Positions 16,071 through 24,404 of a stretch of 64,000 nucleotides of DNA are shown one piece after another. Below the pieces are notes generated by a model that saw only the letters and a list, made by a program, of their open reading frames with translations, was not told the origin of the DNA and searched no databases. The stretch lies in assembly GCA_050948665.1 (NCBI GenBank), contig JBMNEH010000001.1, positions 2,170,001 through 2,234,000 on the forward strand. The letters run 5' to 3'. This stretch comes from JBMNEH01 sp050948665 (GTDB lineage: Bacteria > Bacillota > Clostridia > Christensenellales > UMGS416). The translations under genes were made by a program, and so were the position numbers. Position 1 is the first letter of the stretch; each line of letters begins with the position of its first letter.

Positions 16071-17507
16071 ATGGAATTGAAGGCGTTTATGCCCGGGATG
16101 ATCCTTGATGAACTTGCCGACGCGGCAGGCGGTTATGATAACGTCTCCATGGAAATGAGCGACCGCGCCACTTACGGCGTCGACTATTTCTGGCTCAGCC
16201 GCATGTGGCAGGACCGCGGAGAAGTGCCGCCAATGCCTGATTGGATCGTGCGTCCCGGCGCGGCTGAAGAAGTATCCAAAATCTTGAAGATCGCCAACTA
16301 TTACAAGATACCCGTACATGTCTGGGGCGGCGGCTCCGGCTCACAGGGCGGGGCTCTGCCCATGAGCGGCGGCATCCTGATGGATATGAAGCGCATGTGC
16401 AGGCTCATTGAAATCGATGAAGTCAGCCGCACCATCACCGCTGAAGCGGGCATGATTTTCCAACAGCTCGAATGGTATGCCAACGAGAAAGGCTATTCCT
16501 GTCAGCATATCCCCAGCTGCCTCACCTGCGGAACCATCGGCGGCGCGCTGGGGCACCGAGGGATCGGCATCATGTCGACCAAGTACGGCAAGATAGACGA
16601 TCAATGTCTCAGCATGGAGGTCGTGCTGCCCAACGGCGATATCATTAACACCCTGCCGGTCCCCAAGCATGCCGCCGGCCCCGATCTCAATCAGATTTTC
16701 ATCGGTTCCGAGGGGACGCTGGGGGTAATCACCAAGGCTACTTTCAAACTCTTCGAGCAGCCTGAGGAACGCCGTTTCCATGCTTTCCTGTTTCCGGACA
16801 AGAACTCCGGTTATATGGCAGGACGGGATATCATGCAGAAGGTTAAACCGTCCATCTTGCGCTTCTATGACGAAGCGGAGACCGTGTCCATCATCAAAAA
16901 GATTCTTGGCTTTGAAAAGCGGGGATGCTTCATGAATCTTGCTGTCGAGGGCATCAAGCGCATCGTAGATATCGAGATGGAGATCATCCTGGAGATCGCC
17001 GAGAGGTGGGGAGCGGAGGATTTGGGCAGCGATTACGGCGAAAAGTGGTTCGACAACCGCATTACCTTTTTCTATCCGGGACATATCATGGATATTCCGC
17101 AGATGTTCGGCACCATGGATACCGTAGCGACCTATGCCAATATTGAGAAAATTTATGTGGAAATGAAAAAGGCCATTTACGACAAGTATGGCGACAAGGT
17201 CCGCTATATTTCCCACTCCAGCCACTGGTATGAGTGGGGTTGCATGAACTATACACGTTTCATCGTGGACCCGGTGAATGTTCCGCAGGATCCGGAGGCG
17301 GCGCGCCGACTGCACAACGAAATTTGGAACACCGGGGTACGGGCCGCCATGAAACACGGCGGGGTTATCAACGACCATCATGGCATTGGGCTCAAGCTTT
17401 CCCGTTTGATGAAGGAGCAGTATGGCCCCGCCATGCAGGTCTTTGAAGCGCTCAAGAAGCAGCTTGATCCCAACGGCATTATGAACCCCTATAAATTGGG
17501 ACTGTAA
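16071..17507 (+). CDS. FAD-binding oxidase, GlcD / alkyl-DHAP synthase-like
   Basis: A 478-residue flavoprotein of the vanillyl-alcohol oxidase fold. The PCMH-type FAD domain (residues about 55-240) shows IVRPGAAEEVSKILKIAN, VWGGGSGSQGGALPMSGGILMDM and GSEGTLGVITKATFKLFEQP. The C-terminal cap ends in NDHHGIGLKLS and LDPNGIMNPYKLGL, closest in style to alkyldihydroxyacetone-phosphate synthase and 2-hydroxy-acid dehydrogenases. It probably oxidises a 2-hydroxy acid or polyol derivative and passes electrons to the Fe-S protein and EtfAB encoded downstream. AGGAGG precedes ATG 16071. Third codon positions are clearly more AT-rich than in the flanking genes. Confidence 0.85.
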   Translation: MELKAFMPGMILDELADAAGGYDNVSMEMSDRATYGVDYFWLSRMWQDRGEVPPMPDWIVRPGAAEEVSKILKIANYYKIPVHVWGGGSGSQGGALPMSGGILMDMKRMCRLIEIDEVSRTITAEAGMIFQQLEWYANEKGYSCQHIPSCLTCGTIGGALGHRGIGIMSTKYGKIDDQCLSMEVVLPNGDIINTLPVPKHAAGPDLNQIFIGSEGTLGVITKATFKLFEQPEERRFHAFLFPDKNSGYMAGRDIMQKVKPSILRFYDEAETVSIIKKILGFEKRGCFMNLAVEGIKRIVDIEMEIILEIAERWGAEDLGSDYGEKWFDNRITFFYPGHIMDIPQMFGTMDTVATYANIEKIYVEMKKAIYDKYGDKVRYISHSSHWYEWGCMNYTRFIVDPVNVPQDPEAARRLHNEIWNTGVRAAMKHGGVINDHHGIGLKLSRLMKEQYGPAMQVFEALKKQLDPNGIMNPYKLGL

Positions 17508-17523
17508 GGGAAGGAGAACGCAT

Positions 17524-18648
17524 ATGTATAGTGAAAAAGCGAAAAAACACGCGGATGCCTGCCGTTTCTGTTTCATGTGCCGTCATCTATGCCCGATCGA
17601 GCGGGTCACCGGCAAGGAAAATAACAGCCCCCGCGCAAAGGGTCTTCAGGTGAGCATGATGGTACGCGGCATGGAAATGGATAAAGCGTCTGCCGTAACC
17701 ATGTATGAATGTCTGCTGTGCGGCGCATGCACTGCTGACTGCGTGACAGGTTTTGATCCTCTTGTGTTTATCCGCGAAGCCCGTACGCTGGCTGCGCTGG
17801 AGAACCTGACCCCGGCCTTTGCTCAAAAGGTTATTGACAGGTTAACGGAAACCGGCAACCCTTACGGCGCCAGGGAATCTCTGGTAAACTTTGACGGCAT
17901 TGCCGAAGAAGGCGACATACTTGTATGGCTGGGAAACGCTGCCCGCTTTGCGGTGCCCGATGTAGCCAACGCTTTATTTGCCATTCTGAAAAAGGCGGGA
18001 GCGGAATTTGCCGCTCTCAAAAACGAGCCTCCTTCCGGGTGTGAACTGGGCGATATGATCGGCCATGTGGAAGACGTCCGCATATCGGCCAAGTCCGCGG
18101 CAGAGACCGTCACCAAGACCGGGGCGAAAAAGGTCATCGTTTTAGACAGCCACGACGCGGCTTTCTTCCTGCATGAGTGTAAGGACTGGGGAATTGACCT
18201 GCCCGAAATCGTAACAGCCACTTCATTTGTCGAGAACCTGATCGTCGAGGGCAGGATCGTTCCCAGGCAGGTCAATGAGGTTGTGAGTTATCATGACGCC
18301 GCCCGTCTTGCCCGTGATATGGGTGAAACAGAGCCTGCCCGCAATATCATCGCCGCTATGGGCGCTGACTTGCATGAGTTGTATTTGAACGAAAAGGATA
18401 ACAAGAATCCTGAAAACAAGGCTTGCGGTTCCTTTGTCCGTGCCCGTGAATGCGGTTCCTCCCTCATGGGTCAGATGAAACCGGAATTGTCCGTAATGTT
18501 GTGTGAAAAGCGTTACACTGACCTTCTGCAGACCGACTCCCGCATTCTGATCGCCGCGGATCCCCAGGCTACCGAAGCCCTGCGCTTGTCCGTGCCCGAG
18601 GGCGTAGAATATCGCGATTTGTTTGTGATGCTCAGCGAACGTATCTAA
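17524..18648 (+). CDS. Fe-S oxidoreductase subunit, GlcF / heterodisulfide-reductase-like
   Basis: A 374-residue protein. Two [4Fe-4S] motifs lie at the N-terminus: CRFCFMCRHLCP (C13-x2-C16-x2-C19-x3-C23) and CLLCGACTADC (near residues 63-73). The C-terminal two-thirds resembles the CCG-domain part of GlcF/HdrD, but the cysteines are reduced to ACGSFVRARECGSSLM and a later MLC, so the second site may be incomplete. It most likely relays electrons between the FAD oxidase upstream, 16 bases away, and the Etf pair downstream. It is cytoplasmic. Confidence 0.82.
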   Translation: MYSEKAKKHADACRFCFMCRHLCPIERVTGKENNSPRAKGLQVSMMVRGMEMDKASAVTMYECLLCGACTADCVTGFDPLVFIREARTLAALENLTPAFAQKVIDRLTETGNPYGARESLVNFDGIAEEGDILVWLGNAARFAVPDVANALFAILKKAGAEFAALKNEPPSGCELGDMIGHVEDVRISAKSAAETVTKTGAKKVIVLDSHDAAFFLHECKDWGIDLPEIVTATSFVENLIVEGRIVPRQVNEVVSYHDAARLARDMGETEPARNIIAAMGADLHELYLNEKDNKNPENKACGSFVRARECGSSLMGQMKPELSVMLCEKRYTDLLQTDSRILIAADPQATEALRLSVPEGVEYRDLFVMLSERI

Positions 18649-18712
18649 ATTTACGGACGTTGGGCGCGAACAAGGCTTCCCCGTGTTTTTGAACAGAAGA
18701 AAGGAGCGTATC

Positions 18713-19981
18713 ATGCAAAAAGTAGAGATTCCTTTCGGAAAGTCCAAACAAGTCGTTCAGGTGCCGAAAAAACGGCTCAACGCAGTGATCCGGTCCAATC
18801 ACAATCAGGCGACATCCGCTTCTGAGCAAGATATCGTTCTTGCGGCATTGGGCAATCCCATAGGTACTCAGCGTTTATGTGAATTGACGCGCGACAAACA
18901 GAGCGTACTCGTTATTACCAGCGACCATACCCGTCCCGTGCCAAGTCATATCACCATGCCTCTCTTGCTTAAAGAGATCCGCCGGGGCAAACCTGAAGTA
19001 TCAATAACCATTTTGATCGCTACCGGCATGCACCGTCCCACCACCAAAGAGGAGCTGCTTGAACGCTTTGGGAGCGAGATCGTAAACAATGAATCTATCG
19101 TGATTCACAAAGCCTCCGCGGATGAGGATATGGCATTTTTCGGCACATTGCCTTCCGGCGGGGAACTGTGGTTGAATAAGCTTGTCAAGGAAAATGACTT
19201 GGTCATATCCGAAGGTTTTATTGAACCTCACTTTTTCGCGGGTTTTTCAGGCGGCCGCAAGGCCATTTTGCCCGGTGTTGCTTCCCGAAAAACAGTTCTG
19301 TATAATCACAATGCAGGCTTTATCGCAAACCCCAACGCCCGTCAGGGAAGCCTGGATGACAATCCCATTCAAAAGGACATGCTGTTTGCCGCTTACCAGG
19401 CCAAGCTGGCGTTCATTCTCAACGTCCTCATCGACGCAGATAAAAAGGTTATTGCCGCGGTAGCGGGAGATCATGAAAAGGCGCATCTTGCCGGATGTAT
19501 GCTATGTGAAAAGACGGCTCGCGTAGAAAAGGTTGTTTCTGACATCGTAATCACATCCAATGGGGGATACCCGCTGGATCAAAACGTTTATCAGTCCGTT
19601 AAAGGAATGACGGCGGCGGAGAGTTGTGTCCGCCAAGACGGCGCAATCATTATGTGCGCGGCGCTTGGGGACGGACACGGCGGCGAGGATTTTTACCGCT
19701 GGTTTGCCGATCGCCCAAACGCTGAAGCCGTAACACTTGACATCGAAAGGATCCCGCCGGAAAATACCCGTATGGATCAATGGGAAGCGCAGATTTTAGC
19801 CCGAGTGATGAGTAAAGCGACCTGTTGGTTTGTTACGGGCGAAGAAAACCGGGAACTGATCGAGGCGATGCATATGAAGTGGGCGCCCAATGCGGAGAGC
19901 GCTTTGGCAGAAGCCACTGCCCTTCTTGGCGGAGACTCCACCGTAACGGTGATACCGGACGGTGTCAGCGTGATCATATGA
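18713..19981 (+). CDS. LarA-type nickel-dependent racemase/epimerase homologue
   Basis: A 422-residue lactate-racemase-family protein. Counting from ATG 18713, D71, R74, H107, H173, K183, H199, Q294 and K297 fall where I recall the LarA active-site residues of Lactiplantibacillus plantarum, each shifted by exactly one. K183 (in FSGGRKAILPG) would carry the nickel-pincer cofactor and H199 would bind nickel. Homologues racemise lactate or epimerise other 2-hydroxy acids, including aldonates. No larB, larC or larE cofactor genes are in the window. AAGGAG at 18701 supports this start over an in-frame ATG at 18683. Confidence 0.88.
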   Translation: MQKVEIPFGKSKQVVQVPKKRLNAVIRSNHNQATSASEQDIVLAALGNPIGTQRLCELTRDKQSVLVITSDHTRPVPSHITMPLLLKEIRRGKPEVSITILIATGMHRPTTKEELLERFGSEIVNNESIVIHKASADEDMAFFGTLPSGGELWLNKLVKENDLVISEGFIEPHFFAGFSGGRKAILPGVASRKTVLYNHNAGFIANPNARQGSLDDNPIQKDMLFAAYQAKLAFILNVLIDADKKVIAAVAGDHEKAHLAGCMLCEKTARVEKVVSDIVITSNGGYPLDQNVYQSVKGMTAAESCVRQDGAIIMCAALGDGHGGEDFYRWFADRPNAEAVTLDIERIPPENTRMDQWEAQILARVMSKATCWFVTGEENRELIEAMHMKWAPNAESALAEATALLGGDSTVTVIPDGVSVII

Positions 19982-19994
19982 AAGGAAAAGTATC

Positions 19995-21461
19995 ATGAAG
20001 TATTTGCTCGGTGTCGACTTTGGCGGCAGCTCCTCCAAAGCGACACTGTTGGGAGAGAACGGTTATGTGCATGCAACCTCCATACAAGAATATCCCACTT
20101 ATTATCCCCAAAGCGGCTGGGCAGAGCAAAATCCCGAGGATTCATGGGCAGCTTTTGTAAAAAATACGCGGACTCTGCTTGCCGAAAGCGGCGTGAAGCC
20201 GGAGGATATTGCGGCGATTTCTTTGGATGCCGCTACTCATACTGCCGTTTTGCTGGATGAAAATGACCGCCCTGTCCGCAACGCAATCTACTGGACGGAT
20301 ACGCGTTCCTCTGCTGAGGCCGCCGAGCTTCGCGAACAGTACGGCGATGAGATCGTAAAGCTGTCTTACAACAGTGTTTCCAGTTTGTGGACGCTGCCCC
20401 AGTTAATGTGGCTGCGCCGAAACGAACCGGAAGTCATTGCGCGTACCTGCAGAGTGATGGCGATGAAGGACTACATCCGTTATCGTCTGACCGGTGATTT
20501 CGTTACCGACGATATTGAAGCAATGGGTTTCATGCTGCTGGACGCAAACAAGAACGAGTGGAGCGAGTTTCTATGTGAAATGTGCGGCCTTGAAACCGAT
20601 AATCTGCCGACTATTGTGCGCCCGACGCAGCGTCTTTCCCCCATTCGCAAGGAAGCAAGGGAGGAGACGGGTTTGAGCGCTGATACCATTGTGATCGCGG
20701 GCACAACCGATACCGTTATGGAGGTCTACGCCGCGGGCGCAAACAGCCTTGGTCAGGCCACGGTGAAATTAGCGACCGCCGGACGTATCTGCTCTATTAC
20801 CGACTATGCCGTGACAGACCCGTGTTTGGTCACCTATCGGCATGTCATCGATGGTCTGTGGTATCCGGGAACCGCTACCAAGAGCTGCGCCGCCAGCAAT
20901 CGATGGTATCGCGATACCTTTGGCGGAGAGTACAATGAACTAAGCGAAGCGGCCGCGCTCATCGAACGCGGCAGCAACGGACTTTTCTTCCACCCTTACT
21001 TGCAGGGGGAAATCACGCCCTATCTGGATGACAAGCTTCGCGCATCGTTTACAGGAGCAACCGGATATCATACCAGGGCGCATTTTAATCGCGCGGTGCT
21101 TGAAGGTATCGCCTTCTCCATGAAAGACTGTTATCATACACTCCTTGACTTGGGTATCGCTCCGAAGGAGGCCGTGATTATCGGCGGCGGCGCAAAGTCT
21201 CCGCTGTGGCGACAGATCATGGCAGATATGCTCGGTATCCCATTGCGCACGGTTGAGGACGTTGATTCCTCGTTAGGCAGCGCGATGCTCGCCGGTGTTG
21301 CCTCCGAGGTGTTTGCCAGTCATCAGGAGGCCGCAGACAAGTGCATCAAACCAAAGGACGAGATCCTGCCGAATCCCGAGGGCGTCGCCTTCTACAAGGA
21401 ACGATTCGCTTTATATAAGGAGATCCAGGCGGCGCTCGCGCCAATTTATCATAAGCTATGA
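19995..21461 (+). CDS. FGGY-family carbohydrate kinase
   Basis: A 488-residue sugar kinase with two actin-like ATPase domains: LLGVDFGGSSSKATLLGENG (phosphate 1 motif), ISLDAATHTAVLLDENDRP and NAIYWTDTRSSAEA, then AGTTDTVMEVYAAGA and the C-terminal adenosine motif VIIGGGAKSPLWRQIMADMLG. It resembles xylulokinase-like members, but FGGY substrate specificity (xylulose, gluconate, other keto sugars) is not readable. The gene starts 13 bases after larA and its TGA overlaps the etfB ATG, so it belongs firmly to this operon. Confidence 0.88.
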   Translation: MKYLLGVDFGGSSSKATLLGENGYVHATSIQEYPTYYPQSGWAEQNPEDSWAAFVKNTRTLLAESGVKPEDIAAISLDAATHTAVLLDENDRPVRNAIYWTDTRSSAEAAELREQYGDEIVKLSYNSVSSLWTLPQLMWLRRNEPEVIARTCRVMAMKDYIRYRLTGDFVTDDIEAMGFMLLDANKNEWSEFLCEMCGLETDNLPTIVRPTQRLSPIRKEAREETGLSADTIVIAGTTDTVMEVYAAGANSLGQATVKLATAGRICSITDYAVTDPCLVTYRHVIDGLWYPGTATKSCAASNRWYRDTFGGEYNELSEAAALIERGSNGLFFHPYLQGEITPYLDDKLRASFTGATGYHTRAHFNRAVLEGIAFSMKDCYHTLLDLGIAPKEAVIIGGGAKSPLWRQIMADMLGIPLRTVEDVDSSLGSAMLAGVASEVFASHQEAADKCIKPKDEILPNPEGVAFYKERFALYKEIQAALAPIYHKL

Positions 21462-22225
21462 ATATTTTATGTCTTATCAAACAAGTGCCCGATTCGCTCG
21501 AAGTCCGCATGGGCAGTGACCTGACATTGCAAAGAGACTTTGTTGCCCAGGTGCTCAATCATGCGGACGAATCCGCTGTGGAATTAGCGCTTCAATTACG
21601 GGACAAGCACGGGGGAAAGGTCACCGCGCTAACGATGGGACCGCCCGGGGCTGAAGGTACACTGCGCGAATTGATCTCCCGTAATGCGGACGACGCGATT
21701 CTTCTGACCGACAAAGCTTTCGCCGGCGCGGATACTTTGGCAACCGCCCGCGCGCTGGCTGCAGCCGCGAAGGTATTGGGACCGTTTGATCTGTTGCTGT
21801 TCGGACGCCGCGCTGCCGACGGGGAAACCGGTCAGGTGGGTCCGATGACTGCCGCCCTGATGGGGATCCCCTGCATTGCAAACATTACTTCCGCTGAATT
21901 CACAGAGGAAAACATCCTCAAGACCCGTCAGCTTACAGAAACCGGCACAGTCCTTTGGGAAGCCAAACCGCCCTGTGCGCTCACCCTGTGCGAGTGGTCC
22001 TATGCCCTGCGCCTTCCGACAATGGGCGGGTTGCGCAAGGCAAAACAAGCCGCCGTCCGTATTATGACTCCCGCTGACATTGATATGGAAGATCTGACCA
22101 AGATCGGCTTAAAGGGTTCTCCAACGAGGGTAACACGCATCGATGCCCGCTCCGGCGGCGTGAAGCCCACAAAATGGGTCACTGTCGATGAAGCGATAGA
22201 GGTTGTAAAGGGGATGTGTCCATGA
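21458..22225 (+). CDS. etfB: Electron transfer flavoprotein beta subunit (first copy)
   Basis: A 255-residue EtfB/FixA protein. It starts NILCLIKQVPDS, contains TMGPPGAEGTLRELISRNADDAILLTD, and has the nucleotide/FAD site GRRAADGETGQVGPMTAALMGIP, followed by the usual LCEWSYALRLPTMGGLRKAK. The DGxTxQVGP type is found in Etf proteins that bind FAD rather than AMP at this site, including bifurcating ones. It pairs with EtfA directly downstream through an ATGA overlap. It is clearly different in sequence and base composition from the second EtfB at 24405. Confidence 0.93.
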   Translation: MNILCLIKQVPDSLEVRMGSDLTLQRDFVAQVLNHADESAVELALQLRDKHGGKVTALTMGPPGAEGTLRELISRNADDAILLTDKAFAGADTLATARALAAAAKVLGPFDLLLFGRRAADGETGQVGPMTAALMGIPCIANITSAEFTEENILKTRQLTETGTVLWEAKPPCALTLCEWSYALRLPTMGGLRKAKQAAVRIMTPADIDMEDLTKIGLKGSPTRVTRIDARSGGVKPTKWVTVDEAIEVVKGMCP

Positions 22226-23148
22226 AGACGATCGTCTATTTTGAAAAGGCACATCCGCATGCCTGTGAACTGATCGCCAAGGCCCGGGAGTTTTCCTGCG
22301 CAATCATTGCGCTTTGCGAGGATGAAGCCTGTTGCCCCGCCGCTTTTGGCGCAGGCGCAGACGAAACGGTTATCATCAATTCTATTCAGGATGATTGCGC
22401 CCAGGGTGATATTGCCGCTGACGCGATCAGGACGCTTGATGCCGACAGCGTTCTTTTCCCGGCAACAATCCGCGGACGCTTTCTCTCCGGATGGGTCGCG
22501 GCAAAGCTTGAGACCGGTCTGACAGCCGACTGTACGGCGCTGAGTGTAACGGACAGCGGATTGCTGCTTCAACGCCGGCCCGCGTTCGGCGGCAACCTAA
22601 CAGCAGATATCCTCTGCAAGACCGCAAGGCCGCAAATGGCGAGCGTTCGTCCGGGTGTGTTTCCGATGCCTTTATTCCATAAAAACGCAACAGGGCCAAT
22701 TCGTTATTTTGAGAAAAGCGCTCCTATCTCGTACTTAAAAAAAACCGGGTTCATTCCGACGGAAAAAAAGATTTCTTTACAGGATGCAAAAGTTGTTGTT
22801 GCCGGCGGCAAGGGTGTTGGCAGCAAGCAGGGGTTTGGGAAACTTGCCAGGCTCGCGAGCCTGCTTGGCGGTACGGTTGGCGCGACAAGGAGCGCCGTCG
22901 ACGCAGGCTACGCGACTTATGAATATCAGATCGGTCAAACAGGGCAGACCACAAGAGCGGAACTGTATATCGGTTTTGGTCTCTCCGGAGCTATACAGCA
23001 CACGGTTGGCATGGACAGCAGCAAGATCGTCATCGCCGTTAATAAAGATCGTTCCGCCCCGATATTTTCCCATGCGGACTATGGTGTTGTCGGCGACTGG
23101 GAGGATAATTGCGACCGGATGATCGTTGCGCTTGAAAACCGTGTATAA
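22222..23148 (+). CDS. etfA: Electron transfer flavoprotein alpha subunit (first copy)
   Basis: A 308-residue EtfA/FixB. The N-terminal domain is short (MKTIVYFEKAHPHACELIAKAREF), followed by GRFLSGWVAAKLETGLTADCTAL and RPAFGGNLTADILC. The C-terminal FAD domain shows VVAGGKGVGSKQGFGKLARLASLLGGTVGATRSAVD, IGQTGQTTRAELYIGFGLSGAIQHTVGM and NKDRSAPIFSHADYGVVGDW. Unlike the second EtfA it has no ferredoxin domain. ATG 22222 overlaps the etfB stop; an in-frame GTG at 22216 is less likely. Confidence 0.93.
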   Translation: MKTIVYFEKAHPHACELIAKAREFSCAIIALCEDEACCPAAFGAGADETVIINSIQDDCAQGDIAADAIRTLDADSVLFPATIRGRFLSGWVAAKLETGLTADCTALSVTDSGLLLQRRPAFGGNLTADILCKTARPQMASVRPGVFPMPLFHKNATGPIRYFEKSAPISYLKKTGFIPTEKKISLQDAKVVVAGGKGVGSKQGFGKLARLASLLGGTVGATRSAVDAGYATYEYQIGQTGQTTRAELYIGFGLSGAIQHTVGMDSSKIVIAVNKDRSAPIFSHADYGVVGDWEDNCDRMIVALENRV

Positions 23149-23221
23149 TATAATCAAGCAGTAAGCATTATCGAATTCCGCAGTGTTTTCGATAAAATAA
23201 AACACAATAACCTATATCTAT

Positions 23222-23235
23222 TTACATGTATGTAA
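23222..23235 (+). repeat. Inverted repeat overlapping the iolB ribosome binding site
   Basis: TTACAT-GT-ATGTAA is a 6-2-6 inverted repeat ending two bases before the GGAGG of the IolB-like gene. A weaker stem (TATCGAA/TTCGATA) lies at 23169-23195 in the same 98-base gap. Either could be an operator, an mRNA stem controlling translation, or chance in AT-rich DNA. Confidence 0.4.
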
Positions 23236-23246
23236 GGAGGATCACT

Positions 23247-24068
23247 ATGAGCTACAACTACAAAAAGTCATACAAACCGCAAAACGGCTATACTCCCATT
23301 TGTACGATCGGCGAATGTTCCTTGAAGGATCTGGAGTTCGGTATCATTGAGTTAACACCGGGTCAGAAGCTGGAATTTGATACCGAGAACAAGGAAACCG
23401 CGTTCGTGATCCTCTTGGGTACCGCCAATTTCAATGCCAAGGGCGTAGATTACGGTAAACTGGGAGTTCGCGCTACAGTGTTCGCCAGTCCCAAGGCAGA
23501 ATGTTTCTATGCCGGACGGAATACCAAGGTTGAAATCACCAGCGTGCACAACTGCAAAATTGCCGTCTGCGCAACACCTATGGATACAGATACCGAACCG
23601 CAGGCTATCCATCAGGCGGATGTGCGTGTGGCGCGCCTTGGTGTAAAACCATGGGAGCGCGACACCAGCTTCATCGTTGACGGCACTACCAACGCAAAGA
23701 AACTTACCATCGGCGAAGCATACTGCTGCCCCGGCAACTGGGCAGGTTTCCCACCGCACAAGCATGATAAGGACGACATGCCGCGTGAATGTGTGGCTGA
23801 AGAGATTTATTATTTCTTATTCGATCCGGAACAGGGGTTTGGTGTCCAATGCCTGTATACAGGCGACGGCGAGATCGATGAAGCATATCGTGTCAAGAGT
23901 AACGATTTAGTGGAGTTCCCGTATGGTTACCACACAACTGTAAGCGCTCCGGGCTACAACACTTACTTTTTGTGGCTTATGGCGGGTAATTATCAAGGTT
24001 TCTGCCGTGTAAACGATCCGGATCATGCCTGGGTTGCCGCAGTGGAAAATATGATAAAGAAGCAGTAA
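23247..24068 (+). CDS. IolB-like 5-deoxy-glucuronate isomerase family protein
   Basis: A 273-residue bicupin. The metal site FPPHKHDKDDMPRECVAEEIYYFLFDPEQGFGVQCLYT matches the IolB pattern (two His and a Glu, with a later His in YGYHTTVSAPGYNTYFLWLMAG). In inositol catabolism IolB converts 5-deoxy-glucuronate to 5-dehydro-2-deoxy-gluconate. No other iol genes are present, so it may act on another uronate-like compound produced by this pathway. AAGGAGG before ATG 23247 fixes the start. It is 98 bases from etfA and probably the last gene of the operon. Confidence 0.85.
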   Translation: MSYNYKKSYKPQNGYTPICTIGECSLKDLEFGIIELTPGQKLEFDTENKETAFVILLGTANFNAKGVDYGKLGVRATVFASPKAECFYAGRNTKVEITSVHNCKIAVCATPMDTDTEPQAIHQADVRVARLGVKPWERDTSFIVDGTTNAKKLTIGEAYCCPGNWAGFPPHKHDKDDMPRECVAEEIYYFLFDPEQGFGVQCLYTGDGEIDEAYRVKSNDLVEFPYGYHTTVSAPGYNTYFLWLMAGNYQGFCRVNDPDHAWVAAVENMIKKQ

Positions 24069-24404
24069 TATCTTTTTGATAATGCCGCCGGCTTTAGTGT
24101 CGTTTCATTAAAGAAAGCGTTTGTGATAACAGTTTCACGCGCGCTGCGCTTATAAAAGAGAAGCTGACATTACGATATTATGATAACTAAAGGCGTTTTG
24201 ATCTGTTAACAGAAGCACTTGTGATTTTTATAAGCACTTCTATAAATCAACATATTCCATGGAATGATACTATGGGTGGAAAAAATCATTGTGAAACCGC
24301 GTGAAATTTTACCTGCGTATCAGTAAGTATAAGGGATCCAAGGTCGTTTTTTCACGCTGTTTTTTACAGTAGGCGCAATGGAAATATAAAGAACGAGAGT
24401 GACC
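24069..24404. other. AT-rich intergenic region between the two Etf modules
   Basis: There are 336 bases without a gene. It holds the perfect 12-base palindrome ATTCCATGGAAT at 24254-24265, a direct repeat of AAGCACTT near 24213 and 24231, and a candidate promoter close to the next gene (TTTACA 24363, TATAAA 24385, spacing 16) that would leave almost no leader. The palindrome could be an operator for the downstream lactate-type operon. No riboswitch is recognised. Confidence 0.5.

Noticed and set aside
24210..24242. A terminator after the IolB-like gene
   Set aside because: The repeated AAGCACTT units are direct, not inverted, so no stem forms; I see no convincing terminator in this gap.
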